Shown: positions 43,861 to 53,742, counted from the stretch's first letter. The stretch: DNA of 64,000 bases from Sphingobium sp. (GCA_023266575.1 JAHFPV010000010.1:85518-149517); one strand, 5' to 3'. A program made the numbers and translations. Notes: generated by a model from the sequence alone, not told the origin.

Positions 43861-45158
43861 CGCGCTGGTGGACGACGGATGAGACGCATGATCCGGCGCG
43901 GACCAGTTGGGTCGAGAGTGCGCAGGGTCATGGTGATTTTCCGATCCAGAACCTGCCCTATGGCGTCTTTTCGCCAAACGGCGCTGAGGCGCGGATCGGG
44001 GTCGCGATCGGCGACATGATCCTCGATCTCGCGGCCTGCGTGGAGGCAGGGCTGATCGCGCGGGACGCGGCGCTGCTTCACCCGACGCTCAACGCGCTGA
44101 TGGCGTTGCCGGGCGTGATGCGCCGCAGCCTGCGCCGTGCGATCAGCGCCTTGCTGTCCGACCCGGCGATGCGGGCGACGGTCACTCCACATCTCCATGT
44201 CGCGGGCGATTGCACGCTGCATCTGCCCGCGCAGATTGGCGATTATAGCGACTTCTATGTCGGCATCCATCACGCCAATAATATCGGTCGCCAGTTCCGC
44301 CCGGACAATCCGCTGCTGCCCAATTATAAATATGTGCCGATCGGCTATCATGGCCGCGCCTCCTCGATCCGGCCGTCGGGTGAAGCGCTGGTGCGACCCT
44401 GTGGCCAGCGCAAGGCACCCGATGCCGACGCGCCCGTCTATGGTCCCACCGCGCGGCTCGATTATGAGCTGGAGCTGGGCGTGTGGGTCGGGCCGGGCAA
44501 TGATCTGGGCAGCCCGATAGGGATTCACGACGCGGCGGAGCATATTGCCGGCTTCTGCCTGCTCAACGACTGGTCGGCGCGCGATTTCCAGGCATGGGAA
44601 TATCAGCCGCTTGGGCCGTTCCTGGCCAAGAATTTCCATTCCACCATCTCGCCCTGGGTCGTCACCGCCGAAGCCATGGCCCCGTTCCGCATCGCCCAGC
44701 CCGCGCGGCCCGACGGCGATCCCGCGCCCTTGCCCTATCTGGCCGACCCCGTCGATCAGGCGCATGGCGCGCTGGGGCTGACGCTGGCGGTCTATCTGAC
44801 CAGCGCGACGATGCGCGCGGAGGGGATGGCGCCGATGCGGCTCAGCCATGGTCCGGCCAGCAACATGTATTGGACGGTGCAGCAGATCGTGACCCACCAT
44901 GCGTCCAATGGCTGCAACCTGATGCCGGGCGATCTGCTTGGCACCGGCACCATTTCCGCGCCGCTGCGCGAGGGCTTCGGTAGCCTGATGGAATTGTCGG
45001 CGGGGGGCAAGGAACCGCTGACCCTGCCGACCGGCGAAACGCGCGCCTTTCTGGCCGATGGCGATGAGGTCATGTTGCGCGCAGTGGCGCGGGCGGATGG
45101 GTTTATGTCCATAGGCTTTGGCGAGTGCCGGGCGCAGATATTACCGGCGCGGGGATAG
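43857..45158 (+). CDS. fahA: Fumarylacetoacetase
   Basis: Last step: fumarylacetoacetate to fumarate and acetoacetate. 433 residues with the N-terminal SH3-like FAH domain ([12 protein letters not shown]) and catalytic core: [34 protein letters not shown]-like [24 protein letters not shown] and [19 protein letters not shown]. Metal ligands Asp/Glu are conserved. Confidence 0.96.
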   Translation: MTRWWTTDETHDPARTSWVESAQGHGDFPIQNLPYGVFSPNGAEARIGVAIGDMILDLAACVEAGLIARDAALLHPTLNALMALPGVMRRSLRRAISALLSDPAMRATVTPHLHVAGDCTLHLPAQIGDYSDFYVGIHHANNIGRQFRPDNPLLPNYKYVPIGYHGRASSIRPSGEALVRPCGQRKAPDADAPVYGPTARLDYELELGVWVGPGNDLGSPIGIHDAAEHIAGFCLLNDWSARDFQAWEYQPLGPFLAKNFHSTISPWVVTAEAMAPFRIAQPARPDGDPAPLPYLADPVDQAHGALGLTLAVYLTSATMRAEGMAPMRLSHGPASNMYWTVQQIVTHHASNGCNLMPGDLLGTGTISAPLREGFGSLMELSAGGKEPLTLPTGETRAFLADGDEVMLRAVARADGFMSIGFGECRAQILPARG

Positions 45159-45167
45159 GAGGACGGC

Positions 45168-45794
45168 ATGATCCTGCACGGCTATTATCGCTCCACCGCT
45201 TCCTACCGCGTGCGGATCGCGCTCAATCTCAAAGGCCTCGCTTATGCCGACGCCTTCCACCATCTGCGGCTGGGGGAACAGCGCGCGCCCGCCTATCTCG
45301 CGCTCAATCCGCAGGGGCTGGTCCCCGCGCTGGAGGTGGACGGTGCCGTGCTGACCCAGAGCATCGCTATCTGCGACTATCTCGATGAAGCCTATCCCGA
45401 ACCGCCACTGCTGCCCGCCGACCCGGTCACACGGGCGCAGGTGCGCGCCTTTGCGCTGGCGATCGCGTGCGACATTCACCCGGTGCAGAATCTGAAGATA
45501 TTGCGGCGATTGCGTGCGCTGGGGCTGGACGAGGCGCAGGTGACGGGCTGGGCGCGTGAGACGATCGAGGATGGGCTGGCCGCTTGCGCGGCGCTGATCG
45601 CGGGACAGAGCGGCCCCTATTGTTTCGGCAATCAGGTGACGCTGGCCGACATCTGCCTCGTGCCCCAACTGGTCAACGCCCGCCGCTTTGGCGCGCGCTT
45701 CGACTATGGCCGCATCCCCGCGATCGAAGCGGCCTGCCTCGCACTTCCCGCCTTCACCCGCGCCGCGCCGGAAAGCCAGCCCGACGCGGAATAG
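45168..45794 (+). CDS. maiA: Maleylacetoacetate isomerase (GST zeta type)
   Basis: 208 residues; glutathione-dependent cis-trans isomerisation to fumarylacetoacetate. Active-site N-terminus YYRSTASYRVRIALNLKGL (Ser-rich GST zeta motif), LNPQGLVPALEVDG, TQSIAICDYLDE and NQVTLADICLVPQL. Nine bases after fahA, closing the operon; order of the genes does not follow reaction order. Confidence 0.95.
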   Translation: MILHGYYRSTASYRVRIALNLKGLAYADAFHHLRLGEQRAPAYLALNPQGLVPALEVDGAVLTQSIAICDYLDEAYPEPPLLPADPVTRAQVRAFALAIACDIHPVQNLKILRRLRALGLDEAQVTGWARETIEDGLAACAALIAGQSGPYCFGNQVTLADICLVPQLVNARRFGARFDYGRIPAIEAACLALPAFTRAAPESQPDAE

Positions 45795-45904
45795 GGGACG
45801 ACTATTGTGGGATGGATGATCAATGCATCGTTCAACTGGTCAGGGGATTTGCGAGGAGATTTGCAGGTCATAATCATCCCGGCTTGGATAATCCAACCAA
45901 CAGC

Positions 45905-45938
45905 AAAAGGCCCGTTCCACCACTGGAACGGGCCTTTT
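45905..45938. terminator. Bidirectional terminator between maiA and rpmG
   Basis: AAAAGGCCCGTTCC (45905-45918) pairs perfectly with GGAACGGGCCTTTT (45925-45938), loop ACCACT. A 14-bp stem with A and T tails serves both converging units. Confidence 0.92.
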
Positions 45939-45987
45939 GGCTATCTGAAAACCGATCAGGCGCGCGGGGCGCAAACCCCGTAGCGGC

Positions 45988-46155
45988 TTACTTGATCTTG
46001 GCTTCCTTGAACTCGACATGCTTGCGCACGACCGGATCATATTTGCTGAAGCTCAGCTTCTCGGTCTTGGTGCGCGGGTTCTTCTTGGTGACGTAGAAGA
46101 AGCCGGTGTCAGCGGTGCTGACGAGGCGAATCTTGACAGTTGCTGGCTTGGCCAT
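45988..46155 (-). CDS. rpmG: 50S ribosomal protein L33
   Basis: 55 residues from ATG 46155 ([18 protein letters not shown]). The proteobacterial L33 pattern [14 protein letters not shown] and [14 protein letters not shown] is complete. It lacks the zinc cysteines, so it is the C-minus, zinc-independent form. An upstream in-frame ATG at 46203 is rejected on family length. Confidence 0.97.
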   Translation of the reverse strand: MAKPATVKIRLVSTADTGFFYVTKKNPRTKTEKLSFSKYDPVVRKHVEFKEAKIK

Positions 46156-46232
46156 GGCCTTATCCCCGGACGTGAGTATAAAAAAGTAAGAGCGGCCCGC
46201 CAAATGTCAGGACCGCCCCGTTTCAGCGGTGG

Positions 46233-46261
46233 CCCATGGGGCAGATTCGCGTCGCTGTCAA
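46233..46261 (-). promoter_or_regulatory. Possible rpmG promoter
   Basis: Minus strand TTGACA (46261-46256), 17 bases, CATGGG (46238-46233). Perfect -35, poor -10; about 78 bases before the rpmG ATG. Confidence 0.35.
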
Positions 46262-46353
46262 GTTTGGCGCGCCGACTTTGGCCGGTTTACCCGGTCTTAA
46301 CCAGACAGGCGCATCATGCCAATGGGACGACAGGACAGCGAAGGGGCTTTCCC

Positions 46354-46683
46354 ATGCGACATGATCCAAAGCTGGCGATATTGGCCGACCTGATGCGACG
46401 GGTCGACGGGCTGGCGGGGCAGCGCGGCCATCTGTCGGTCGCCAGGCTGCATGATGAAGTCGACCAGATTCGCCATATCGCCCGCGCCTTTCACCTCGAT
46501 GAGGTCGAAGGACTGGCCGGGACGCTCGAATCGGCGCTCTCGCTCCACGGCCTTGGCCCGGTGGTCCTGTCCTATCTCGACCTGATGCGCGACGCGATCA
46601 CCAGTGACATGCCCGTGGCCGACATCGTGCCGATCATCGCGCACCGCCCGCCCGCCGCCGCACGTCCCACCCTGCACGCCTGA
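46354..46683 (+). CDS. Conserved-looking helical protein, unknown
   Basis: 109 residues from ATG 46354, with AAGGGG 8-13 bases upstream. Mostly helical (LAILADLMRRVDGLAGQRG, ARLHDEVDQIRHIARAF, YLDLMRDAITSDM), no signal peptide, no recognised motif. Followed after 13 bases by the GDT1-family transporter gene, probably as one transcript. The open frame starting at 46018 is mostly antisense to rpmG and is not its true start. Confidence 0.65.
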   Translation: MRHDPKLAILADLMRRVDGLAGQRGHLSVARLHDEVDQIRHIARAFHLDEVEGLAGTLESALSLHGLGPVVLSYLDLMRDAITSDMPVADIVPIIAHRPPAAARPTLHA

Positions 46684-46696
46684 ACCAGCGCCGCCG

Positions 46697-47263
46697 ATGG
46701 ACGCCCTGCTGCTTGCCCTGCTCGGCTGCCTGCTCGGCGAAATCGGTGACAAGAGCCAGTTGCTCGTCCTCGCGCTTGCCGCCCGTTATCGGCGCAACGG
46801 CGCGGTGATCGCTGGCATCATCGTCGCCGCCATCGCCAACGCCGCCATTTCCGCCACGGCGGGCGCATGGATCGGCCCGATGCTGGGCGCAGACGCGCGC
46901 CTCCTGTTCCTCTCGCTCTCCGTCCTGTTTCTGGGGATCGGTATGTTCTGGCCCGTCACTGCGCCCGATCCGCTGGCGGGCTGGCCGACCGGCGCGTTCC
47001 TCACCACGATGCTCGGCCTCTTCATCCTGGACTTTGGGGACGGCCCGCAATTCCTGATCCTGGGCATCACCACCCATAGCGGCAATCCGGTGCTGGCGGC
47101 GGTCGGCGGCGCGATCGGCGTGATCGCGGCGTCGGTGCCGGTCGTGCTGCTGCATGACCGGCTCTTCGCCGTCCTGCCCACCCGCGCGATCCGGCTGGGT
47201 GGCGGCGTGCTGCTGCTGATCGCGGGGAGTGTCATGGCCTTGTCCGCGCTGGCGCTTTTCTGA
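46697..47263 (+). CDS. GDT1/UPF0016 family membrane protein (Mn2+/Ca2+ transporter type)
   Basis: 188 residues, six spans as two homologous halves. The first half has the family motif E-x-G-D-K-S (LLGEIGDKSQLLVLAL). In the second half the expected E-x-G-D-(K/R)-(S/T) is altered to DFGDGPQFLIL. Characterised members (MneA, TMEM165, Gdt1) export Mn2+ or exchange Ca2+/Mn2+ for H+. The degenerate second motif makes transport activity less certain. Confidence 0.8.
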   Translation: MDALLLALLGCLLGEIGDKSQLLVLALAARYRRNGAVIAGIIVAAIANAAISATAGAWIGPMLGADARLLFLSLSVLFLGIGMFWPVTAPDPLAGWPTGAFLTTMLGLFILDFGDGPQFLILGITTHSGNPVLAAVGGAIGVIAASVPVVLLHDRLFAVLPTRAIRLGGGVLLLIAGSVMALSALALF

Positions 47264-47365
47264 TCGCTTTCTTTCATCAGGCTGATCGCGTTTTTCGGTG
47301 GCACCTTATGCGCTGTCGATCATTATATGTCCGAAACCAATATTGCACTGCCCAGGAGGACATGT

Positions 47366-47857
47366 ATGACCGCCGCCGATCTCAAGACCCCTACTGACCT
47401 TAAAAGCAACGCCACCAAGTCCGTGGCGCAGGCGCTCAACGGCGTGCTGGCGGACAGCTATGCGCTGTACCTCAAGACCAAGAATTTCCACTGGCATGTG
47501 TCCGGCCCGCATTTCCGCGACTATCATCTGATGTTCGATGAACAGGCTGCCGAAATCCTTGCCACCACCGACCTGATTGCCGAGCGCGTGCGCAAGACCG
47601 GCAACGTTACCCTGCGCTCGATCGGCGACATTTCCCGCCATCAGAGCCTCAAGGACAATGACGCCGAATTCGTCAGCCCCGCCGACATGCTGATGGAATT
47701 GCGCAACGACAATCTGGCGCTGGTCGAATCCTTCCGCGCGGTCAAGGCCGCGGCGACCGAGGCAGGCGACAACGCCACCGAAGGCATTGTCGACGACTGG
47801 ACCGACCAGGCCGAACAGCGCGCCTGGTTCCTGTTCGAGGCTGGCCGGGGGGCATAG
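47366..47857 (+). CDS. dps: DNA starvation/stationary-phase protection protein Dps
   Basis: 163 residues from ATG 47366, with AGGAGG 7-12 bases upstream; the in-frame ATG 47327 lies before that site. Dodecameric ferritin-like protein that oxidises iron with peroxide and shields DNA. Ferroxidase signature FHWHVSGPHFRDYHLMFDE with His42/44, His54, Asp58 and Glu62 region. A Lys-containing N-terminus (DLKTPTDLKSNATK) could bind DNA. Confidence 0.95.
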   Translation: MTAADLKTPTDLKSNATKSVAQALNGVLADSYALYLKTKNFHWHVSGPHFRDYHLMFDEQAAEILATTDLIAERVRKTGNVTLRSIGDISRHQSLKDNDAEFVSPADMLMELRNDNLALVESFRAVKAAATEAGDNATEGIVDDWTDQAEQRAWFLFEAGRGA

Positions 47858-47875
47858 CCGCCGCAGGCAAATGGA

Positions 47876-47936
47876 TTCACGCGGAGACGCAGAGAGGTTT
47901 CACCAAATCCTCCGCGTCTCCGCGTCTCCGCGTGAA
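47876..47936. repeat. CGCGGAGACGC inverted repeat
   Basis: TTCACGCGGAGACGC (47876-47890) is a perfect inverted match of GCGTCTCCGCGTGAA (47922-47936). Internally GCGTCTCC is repeated in tandem. It lies between the convergent dps and Gre-like genes and may act as a terminator. Confidence 0.8.
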
Positions 47937-47943
47937 CTTTACT

Positions 47944-48414
47944 TCACTCTTCGTCGATTAAAGTGATTGCGACGATCTCCACCGCATCCGGCTTCCCGGC
48001 AAAATCGACCGTCTCGCCAACCGCTGCATCCATCATCGCGCGCGCTAGCGGCGCGGAAAAACTGATCCGCCCGTCCGCCGGATCAGCCTCGTCATCGCCG
48101 ACGAGTCCGACCGTCTTGTCCCGCCCATTCAGCCGATAGGTAACCCGGCACCCGAACGCCACGACATCCCCCGCCGCAACCGGCCGCAATTCTGCCGTCG
48201 CCAGTCGCGTCCGCCAGTAGCGCAGCACACGGCTATGTTTTTTGAGATCCTCTTCGGTCATGCCGCTCAGATCGACCGCCTCCAGCGCCCCGACCTTCTC
48301 CCGCGTCAGCCGCAACCCCCGCGCCGTCACCCAGTTCGGCCCCGCCGGGATCGGCAGCTCGAACTTGGGTTCCATATGCTCATCATCGCCCTCGCGACGA
48401 AAGGCGACACTCAT
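47944..48414 (-). CDS. GreA/GreB-family transcription-elongation-factor-like protein
   Basis: 156 residues. The C-terminal domain (about 80-155) has the GreA/GreB FKBP-like pattern VAFGCRVTYRLNGRDKTVGLVGDDEADPADGRISFSAPLARAMM. The N-terminal part is shorter than a GreA coiled coil and begins with a GDDEHMEPKFELPIPAGPNWVT extension, so it may be a Gfh/Rnk-like secondary-channel binder, not a classical cleavage factor. Confidence 0.8.
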   Translation of the reverse strand: MSVAFRREGDDEHMEPKFELPIPAGPNWVTARGLRLTREKVGALEAVDLSGMTEEDLKKHSRVLRYWRTRLATAELRPVAAGDVVAFGCRVTYRLNGRDKTVGLVGDDEADPADGRISFSAPLARAMMDAAVGETVDFAGKPDAVEIVAITLIDEE

Positions 48415-48437
48415 CGCGCTCTCCCAAAAACAAATAT

Positions 48438-48533
48438 CCGTTCGCCCTGAGCGAAGTCGAAGGGCAGCCAGAACGAAGTGAAGGCACTTCGCTACGCTCA
48501 GCGGCAGGCTTCGACTTCGCTCAGCCCGAACGG
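48438..48533. repeat. TTCGACTTCGCTCAG-type inverted repeat
   Basis: CCGTTCGCCCTGAGCGAAG (48438-48456, continuing TCGAAG) pairs with CTTCGACTTCGCTCAGCCCG...ACGG (48509-48533), 23 of 25 positions. It lies just upstream of the Gre-like gene and downstream of cobT. Confidence 0.8.
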
Positions 48534-48543
48534 CTTTTGAAGC

Positions 48544-50370
48544 TCAATCTTCATCGAATAGGCCAGCGAGCTGCTCCACCATCGTCCCGCCCAATTGCTC
48601 GGCGTCCATGATCGTCACCGCGCGCTTATAATAGCGGGTCACGTCATGGCCGATGCCGATTGCGACCAGTTGCACGGGTGACCGGTTCTCGATCCAGTCG
48701 ATCACCTGCCGCAAATGGCGCTCCAGATAGGTACCACTGTTCACCGACAGGGTGCTGTCATCCACCGGCGCGCCGTCGGAAATCACCATCAATATGCGGC
48801 GCTCCTCATTGCGGGCGATCAAACGGCTATGCGCCCAGAGCAGCGCCTCACCGTCGATATTTTCCTTCAGCAGCCCTTCGCGCATCATCAGGCCCAGATT
48901 CTTGCGCGCCCGCCGCCACGGCTCGTCGGCCTTCTTATACACGATATGGCGCAGGTCGTTGAGCCGCCCCGGCATCGGCGGTCGCCCCGCGGCCAACCAC
49001 TCCTCGCGCGCCTGTCCGCCCTTCCAGGCCCGCGTGGTAAAGCCTAAAATCTCGGTCTTGACCCCGCACCGTTCCAGCGTGCGCGCCATGATGTCGGCGC
49101 TGATCGCCGCGATGCTGATCGGTCGCCCGCGCATCGACCCTGAATTGTCGATCAGCAGCGTCACCACCGTGTCGCGAAATTCGGTATCGCGTTCGATCTT
49201 GTAGGTCAGCGACCGGGTCGGGTCGATGATGACCCGCGCCAGCCGCGCCGCGTCCAGCATCCCCTCATCCTGGTCGAAATCCCAGGAGCGTGATTGCTGC
49301 GCCATCAACCGCCGTTGCAGCCGGTTGGCAAGTTTCGTCACCGCCCCCTGCAGGCTGACGAGTTGCTGGTCGAGGAAGCCGCGCAACCGCACCAGCTCCT
49401 CCTCATCGCACAGCTCGTCGGCGGTGACGATCTCGTCATGCTTGAGCGTATAGGCCTTATAGTCAAAGCCCGGCGGCAGGTCGGATATCGGCCGGTTGGG
49501 GCGGACCGGCATCATGCCTTCCTCGCCCATATCGTCCGCGCCCGCATCGCTGTCGGCGTCGAACTCGTCGCTATATTCGGTCTCGCCGTCCTCGGTGTCG
49601 CCGCCCTGATCCTCGGCGCGGGCCTCGGCATTGACGTCGCTGCCGCCGGACTCGTCCTGCCCCGAATCGCCGTCCTCCGACTGCTCCTCATCCTCGTCGC
49701 CCTCATCCTGGGCTTCGGGTTCGTCGGTATCGGGCGGCACATCGGCGTCGATCAGCTGGAGATGTTCCAGCATCGCGGTGGTCAGCTTCTGGAAGGCGCG
49801 CTGGTCGTCGATCGCCAGCGCGAGCGCGTCCAGATCATGCCCGGCCTTGTCCTCGATCCACTGCTCCACCATCGCGACGCCCGCCGCGACGTCCTTCGGG
49901 ATCGCCTGTCCGGTCAGCCGCTCGCGCACTTTCAGCGCCAGCGCGGTGGACAGCGGCACCTCGTCCGCCGACCGCGCCCGGCGGATCGCATCGGATTTCA
50001 GCCGCAGGTCGAGCGCATGGTTGAGGTTGGCGCGCACCCCCTCCATCTGCCTAGAGCCAATCGCCTCGACCCGCGCCTGTTCGACCGCATCGAACACCGC
50101 CCGCGCCACCGCCTCGCCCGGCGCGGAGGCTGCATGGATCTTCGCGCTATGATGCCGCAATTTCAGCGCATTGGCGTCGGCAAAGCCCCGCGCCAGCGCC
50201 ACCTGATCGGCGGGCAGGGTGCGCGCCGGTGTCGGCACCTTGATCGCCTTGCCCGCCAGATGCGGCGCATCGGCGGTAAAGCCCACCTCCACCTCAGCAT
50301 CGCGCGCCATAGACCGCGCCGCGCCCGACAGCACGTCTTTGAAGGCATCGAGGGGGGAGCGTTCGGTCAT
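48544..50370 (-). CDS. cobT: Cobaltochelatase subunit CobT-like protein
   Basis: 608 residues. N-terminal helical part, a very acidic linker (about 215-300, rich in D/E), and a C-terminal von Willebrand A domain with MIDAS motif DNSGSM plus FTTRAWKGG and SDGAPVDD. In aerobic B12 synthesis CobT and the AAA+ CobS drive cobalt insertion by CobN. CobN and other cob genes are not in the window, and relatives without B12 genes are common, so a general CobS/CobT remodelling role is also possible. Confidence 0.9.
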   Translation of the reverse strand: MTERSPLDAFKDVLSGAARSMARDAEVEVGFTADAPHLAGKAIKVPTPARTLPADQVALARGFADANALKLRHHSAKIHAASAPGEAVARAVFDAVEQARVEAIGSRQMEGVRANLNHALDLRLKSDAIRRARSADEVPLSTALALKVRERLTGQAIPKDVAAGVAMVEQWIEDKAGHDLDALALAIDDQRAFQKLTTAMLEHLQLIDADVPPDTDEPEAQDEGDEDEEQSEDGDSGQDESGGSDVNAEARAEDQGGDTEDGETEYSDEFDADSDAGADDMGEEGMMPVRPNRPISDLPPGFDYKAYTLKHDEIVTADELCDEEELVRLRGFLDQQLVSLQGAVTKLANRLQRRLMAQQSRSWDFDQDEGMLDAARLARVIIDPTRSLTYKIERDTEFRDTVVTLLIDNSGSMRGRPISIAAISADIMARTLERCGVKTEILGFTTRAWKGGQAREEWLAAGRPPMPGRLNDLRHIVYKKADEPWRRARKNLGLMMREGLLKENIDGEALLWAHSRLIARNEERRILMVISDGAPVDDSTLSVNSGTYLERHLRQVIDWIENRSPVQLVAIGIGHDVTRYYKRAVTIMDAEQLGGTMVEQLAGLFDED

Positions 50371-50411
50371 CGGGCGTCCTGTATGCGGACAGGATCAGCA
50401 GCGATCGCCAC

Positions 50412-51419
50412 TTACCCCGCCTTCCCCACCACGCTCTCCGGCAGATCCTTGCCGAACACGCGCTGATAATATTCGGCAACCAGCGCCCGTTCCGCCTCAT
50501 CGCACTTGTTGAGGAAGGACAGGCGGAACGCGAAGCCGACATTTTTGAAGATCAGCGCATTTTGCGCCCAGCTGATCACGGTGCGGGGCGACATGACGGT
50601 CGAAATATCGCCGTTGATGAAGCCCTGCCGCGTCAGTTCGGCGACCTTGATCATATTTTCGACTTCCTTGCGGCCGCCCTCATGATCATATTCGCCGGAC
50701 TTGGCCAGCACCACCTGCGCCTCGGTCGCGGCGGGCAGATAATTGAGCGCCACGACCAGATTCCACCGGTCCATCTGGCCCTGGTTGATCTGCTGCGTCC
50801 CATGATACAGGCCGGTCGTATCGCCCAGACCCACCGTATTGGCGGTCGCGAACAGGCGGAAATAGGGGTTGGGGCGGATCACGCGATTCTGGTCGAGCAA
50901 CGTCATCTTGCCGTCCGTTTCCAGCACGCGCTGGATCACGAACATCACGTCGGGGCGGCCCGCATCATATTCGTCGAACACCAGAGCGACCGGCCGCTGC
51001 AACGACCAGGGGAGCAGGCCTTCCTTGAATTCGGTAACCTGCTGCCCGTCTTTCAGGACGATGGCGTCGCGTCCGACCAGATCGATGCGGCTGATATGCG
51101 CGTCCAGATTGATGCGGATGCATGGCCACTTCAGGCGCGCGGCGACCTGCTCGATATGGCTCGACTTGCCGGTGCCATGATAGCCCTGCACCATGACGCG
51201 GCGGTTGAACGCGAAGCCCGCCAGAATCGCCAGCGTGGTGTCGGGGTCGAACACATAAGCGGGGTCCAGGTCCGGCACCCGCTCGTCGGCTTCGCTGAAG
51301 GCGGGAATTTGCATGTCGACGTCGATGCCGAACACATCGCGGGCGTCCACGAACCGGTCGGGGGCATCCATCAGCGTTTCGGCGCGCGTGTCGGGCTGAA
51401 CGTTGGAAATATCAGTCAT
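50412..51419 (-). CDS. cobS: Cobaltochelatase AAA+ subunit CobS-like protein
   Basis: 335 residues from ATG 51419, the MoxR-type AAA+ motor partnering CobT. Walker A is [10 protein letters not shown], Walker [14 protein letters not shown], sensor 1 [11 protein letters not shown]-terminal [28 protein letters not shown] is CobS-typical. Forty-one bases upstream of cobT on the same strand. The repeat at 51468-51546 occupies its upstream region. Confidence 0.92.
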   Translation of the reverse strand: MTDISNVQPDTRAETLMDAPDRFVDARDVFGIDVDMQIPAFSEADERVPDLDPAYVFDPDTTLAILAGFAFNRRVMVQGYHGTGKSSHIEQVAARLKWPCIRINLDAHISRIDLVGRDAIVLKDGQQVTEFKEGLLPWSLQRPVALVFDEYDAGRPDVMFVIQRVLETDGKMTLLDQNRVIRPNPYFRLFATANTVGLGDTTGLYHGTQQINQGQMDRWNLVVALNYLPAATEAQVVLAKSGEYDHEGGRKEVENMIKVAELTRQGFINGDISTVMSPRTVISWAQNALIFKNVGFAFRLSFLNKCDEAERALVAEYYQRVFGKDLPESVVGKAG

Positions 51420-51467
51420 CGGGTCATCATCTTCCTGCGAGTCACGCCAGCCGTAGAGCCTTTCCAC

Positions 51468-51546
51468 AAGAGCGGAAATGCTCTTTGCTTTTGATTTCGC
51501 ATTTTCCGAGCCGTTGTCCGTTACCGGCCAACTCGAAAATGCTCTA
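51468..51546. repeat. AGAGCATTTTCGAG-type double hairpin
   Basis: AAGAGC (51468-51473) / GCTCTT (51480-51485), then GCATTTTCCGAG (51499-51510) / CTCGAAAATGC (51532-51542). The two outer ends (GCATTT...GCTCT) echo each other in inverted orientation. Located between the Hsp70-like gene and cobS. Confidence 0.65.
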
Positions 51547-51596
51547 GCCGATCCATCGCGGCCGTGTCGATAGAGTGGGGGCAAGGATGCGCCGGA

Positions 51597-52889
51597 TCAA
51601 GCGGCCCATTCGGCCAGATTGGCCTCCTGCCCGATCAGTGCCAGCCCATGCGCGATCGATGTGAGTTCGCCCCCGGTCGCAATCCGATCCGCCCCGAAAC
51701 GTGCATCGAATATCCCCCGTATCGCCGGGATCAGCGACGATCCGCCGGTCAGGAACACCCGGTCGATGGCGTCCGGCGTCACCCCCGCGGTCGCCAGCGC
51801 CTTGTCCACTGTTGCCTCGATCCGGGCGATATCGGGCGCGATCCAGCGCTCGAAATCTGTACGGCTCACCTGCGTTTCGATCTCCAGCCCGCCGCCGGCA
51901 AAGCGGAACGCTGCGCTCTCCTGCGCCGACAACGCCCGCTTGAGGCTCCCCACCGCATCATAGAGCGGATAGCCCAGTTCCTTCTCGATCACCGTCATCA
52001 TCCGCCCGATCGCGGCGGGTTCATCGGCGGACTTCTGCAACCGCGCCAGCTCGTCCATCGTCCGCCGGTTGCGCATCAGCGCGAGGCGCGACCAGTCGGC
52101 AAAGTCGGCAAAATAGCTGCGCGGTATCTCCAGCGTCTTGCCGAACGACTGGTAACTGCCGCCCTTGCCCAACATCGGCAGCACCAGATGGTCCAAGATC
52201 CGATAGTCGAACCGGTCGCCCGCAATACCGATACCCGCCGACCCCAAGGGCGTCGCCCGCCGCGCTGCGCCCGGTGCCTCCACCCGCACGATGGAAAAAT
52301 CGCTGGTGCCGCCGCCGAAATCTGCGACCAAAATCGTCGCGGCCTGGGTCAAACGGCTGGCATAGCTGAACGCGGCGCCCAACGGTTCATAGACATAATG
52401 GATGTCGGTGCCGAATCCGGCAAACATCGCGTCATAGCGTTTGCGCGCCAGCGCCTCGTCAGGCCGCGACCCGGCATAGGTTACCGGCCGCCCGACGATG
52501 ATCCGCTCCGGCCTCTGGTCCAGTGCGCCGCCAGCATGGCCGACCATGCAGTTCAAGAACATCGCCCCCAGTTCCTCGAAGCGATAGCGCTTCTCGAGTA
52601 TATTGGCGCTCTCGAAGATCGGGCTGGCCGCGACCGATTTGAACGACTGGAGGAAGCGGCTATCCTCTGGATATTCCATATATTCCGCGATCGCCCACGG
52701 CCCCGCCTCATGCGCCAGCCCGCCCTTGACGCCTTCCTCATGCCAGAAACAGAGCGCCGACCGGAACACCGCGCCGGTCGCTTCCTTGCCGGCAAATTCG
52801 ACCAGATCGGACTGCAGGCCTGTGGCGATGGCGACGACGCTGTTGGTCGTGCCGAAATCTAGGCCCAGCGCGCGCGGCACGTCCTGCAT
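51597..52889 (-). CDS. Hsp70-like protein, YegD type
   Basis: 430 residues, an ATPase domain of the actin/Hsp70 fold without the substrate-binding lid. Phosphate-1 LGLDFGTTNSVVAIA, phosphate-2 ILVADFGGGTSDFSIVRV, adenosine motif VFLTGGSSLIPAIRGIF. Such YegD forms need not be true chaperones. Its place next to cobST and a J-domain gene suggests a dedicated pair with the J protein at 53078. Confidence 0.9.
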   Translation of the reverse strand: MQDVPRALGLDFGTTNSVVAIATGLQSDLVEFAGKEATGAVFRSALCFWHEEGVKGGLAHEAGPWAIAEYMEYPEDSRFLQSFKSVAASPIFESANILEKRYRFEELGAMFLNCMVGHAGGALDQRPERIIVGRPVTYAGSRPDEALARKRYDAMFAGFGTDIHYVYEPLGAAFSYASRLTQAATILVADFGGGTSDFSIVRVEAPGAARRATPLGSAGIGIAGDRFDYRILDHLVLPMLGKGGSYQSFGKTLEIPRSYFADFADWSRLALMRNRRTMDELARLQKSADEPAAIGRMMTVIEKELGYPLYDAVGSLKRALSAQESAAFRFAGGGLEIETQVSRTDFERWIAPDIARIEATVDKALATAGVTPDAIDRVFLTGGSSLIPAIRGIFDARFGADRIATGGELTSIAHGLALIGQEANLAEWAA

Positions 52890-53017
52890 GATCTGTCTCC
52901 GGGGAAGGGGGCCGCGCCCTATGGCATCGCCGCCGCATCAGGACAAGGCTGTCCTACACGGTCCTATGCTGCCATGCTCGAACCTGCTCTTTCCCATCGT
53001 CGATCGCGACACACGAA

Positions 53018-53037
53018 ACGTAATGAAATTACGTAAT
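53018..53037. promoter_or_regulatory. ACGTAAT palindrome upstream of the Hsp70-like gene
   Basis: ACGTAAT (53018-53024), GAA, ATTACGT (53028-53034), with ACGTAAT repeated directly at 53031-53037. AT-rich island in the 188-base gap (52890-53077) between the J-protein stop and the Hsp70-like start, which shows no gene. Confidence 0.4.
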
Positions 53038-53077
53038 TGCGCATGAAAATGTCGCATTTGCCGGGAAATATGCGAAG

Positions 53078-53698
53078 TTAAGCGAAAATCGCGGCCTTTT
53101 TCAAATGGCTATAGGCCTCGATCACGGCCTGCAACGCGCTTTCATGGCTGCGGTCGCCGCCATTATGGTCGGGGTGATAGCGGCGCAGCAACTGGGTATA
53201 GCGAGTGCGCAGCGCCTTGCGGTCGGCGTCGATCTCCAGCTCCATGACGCGCAGCGCCTTGCGGTCCTCGGCCGACAGGAATTTCCCGTCCTGCCGCATC
53301 TGCGCATCGGCCCGTGCCTTGGCCACCCGCTCCTTGAACTTCGCCCCGATGGCGTCGAGCGGGTCGGAGAAATCCGACCATTTGGGCGGCGGGCTGTGCG
53401 CGTTGGAGGAGAAAGCGCGCGTCTCCCGCTCCCACCCGGCAAAGGGGCGCTGGGCGGCGGCGATTTCCTCCGGCGACATGCCGGTGAAGAAATTATAGCC
53501 CTGATTGAACTCGCGCACATGGTCCAGGCACAACCAGCGCCAGCGCGGCCCCTCATCACCGGGGCGGGCGCTGCCCTCCAGCGGCGGCGCACGGAACTCG
53601 CCCGCTTCCGGGCAGCCGGTCACCCAGCAGGGGCGGTCGCCCTCCACCCGGCCATGAAAGCGGTTGAAGCGGCGGGTCGAGAAAGGGTCGGTCGACAA
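53078..53698 (-). CDS. J-domain protein with N-terminal Cys/His region
   Basis: 206 residues. Unlike DnaJ, the J domain is C-terminal (about 140-206): TRYTQLLRRYHPDHNGGDRS with the HPD motif. The N-terminal half carries CWVTGCPEAGEFRAP and RWLCLDHVREFNQGYNFF, a possible Cys/His metal site specific to an alphaproteobacterial family. Divergent from bolA with a 44-base spacer, 188 bases from the Hsp70-like gene on the same strand. Confidence 0.88.
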   Translation of the reverse strand: MSTDPFSTRRFNRFHGRVEGDRPCWVTGCPEAGEFRAPPLEGSARPGDEGPRWRWLCLDHVREFNQGYNFFTGMSPEEIAAAQRPFAGWERETRAFSSNAHSPPPKWSDFSDPLDAIGAKFKERVAKARADAQMRQDGKFLSAEDRKALRVMELEIDADRKALRTRYTQLLRRYHPDHNGGDRSHESALQAVIEAYSHLKKAAIFA

Positions 53699-53742
53699 AA
53701 CTGTCCTGATGCAAGTCGCGGTAAAGCGACTATATAGGCGGC

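Noticed and set aside
48438-48533. CRISPR-like repeat
   Set aside because: Repeats of this type occur as inverted pairs, not regularly spaced direct repeats; no cas genes.
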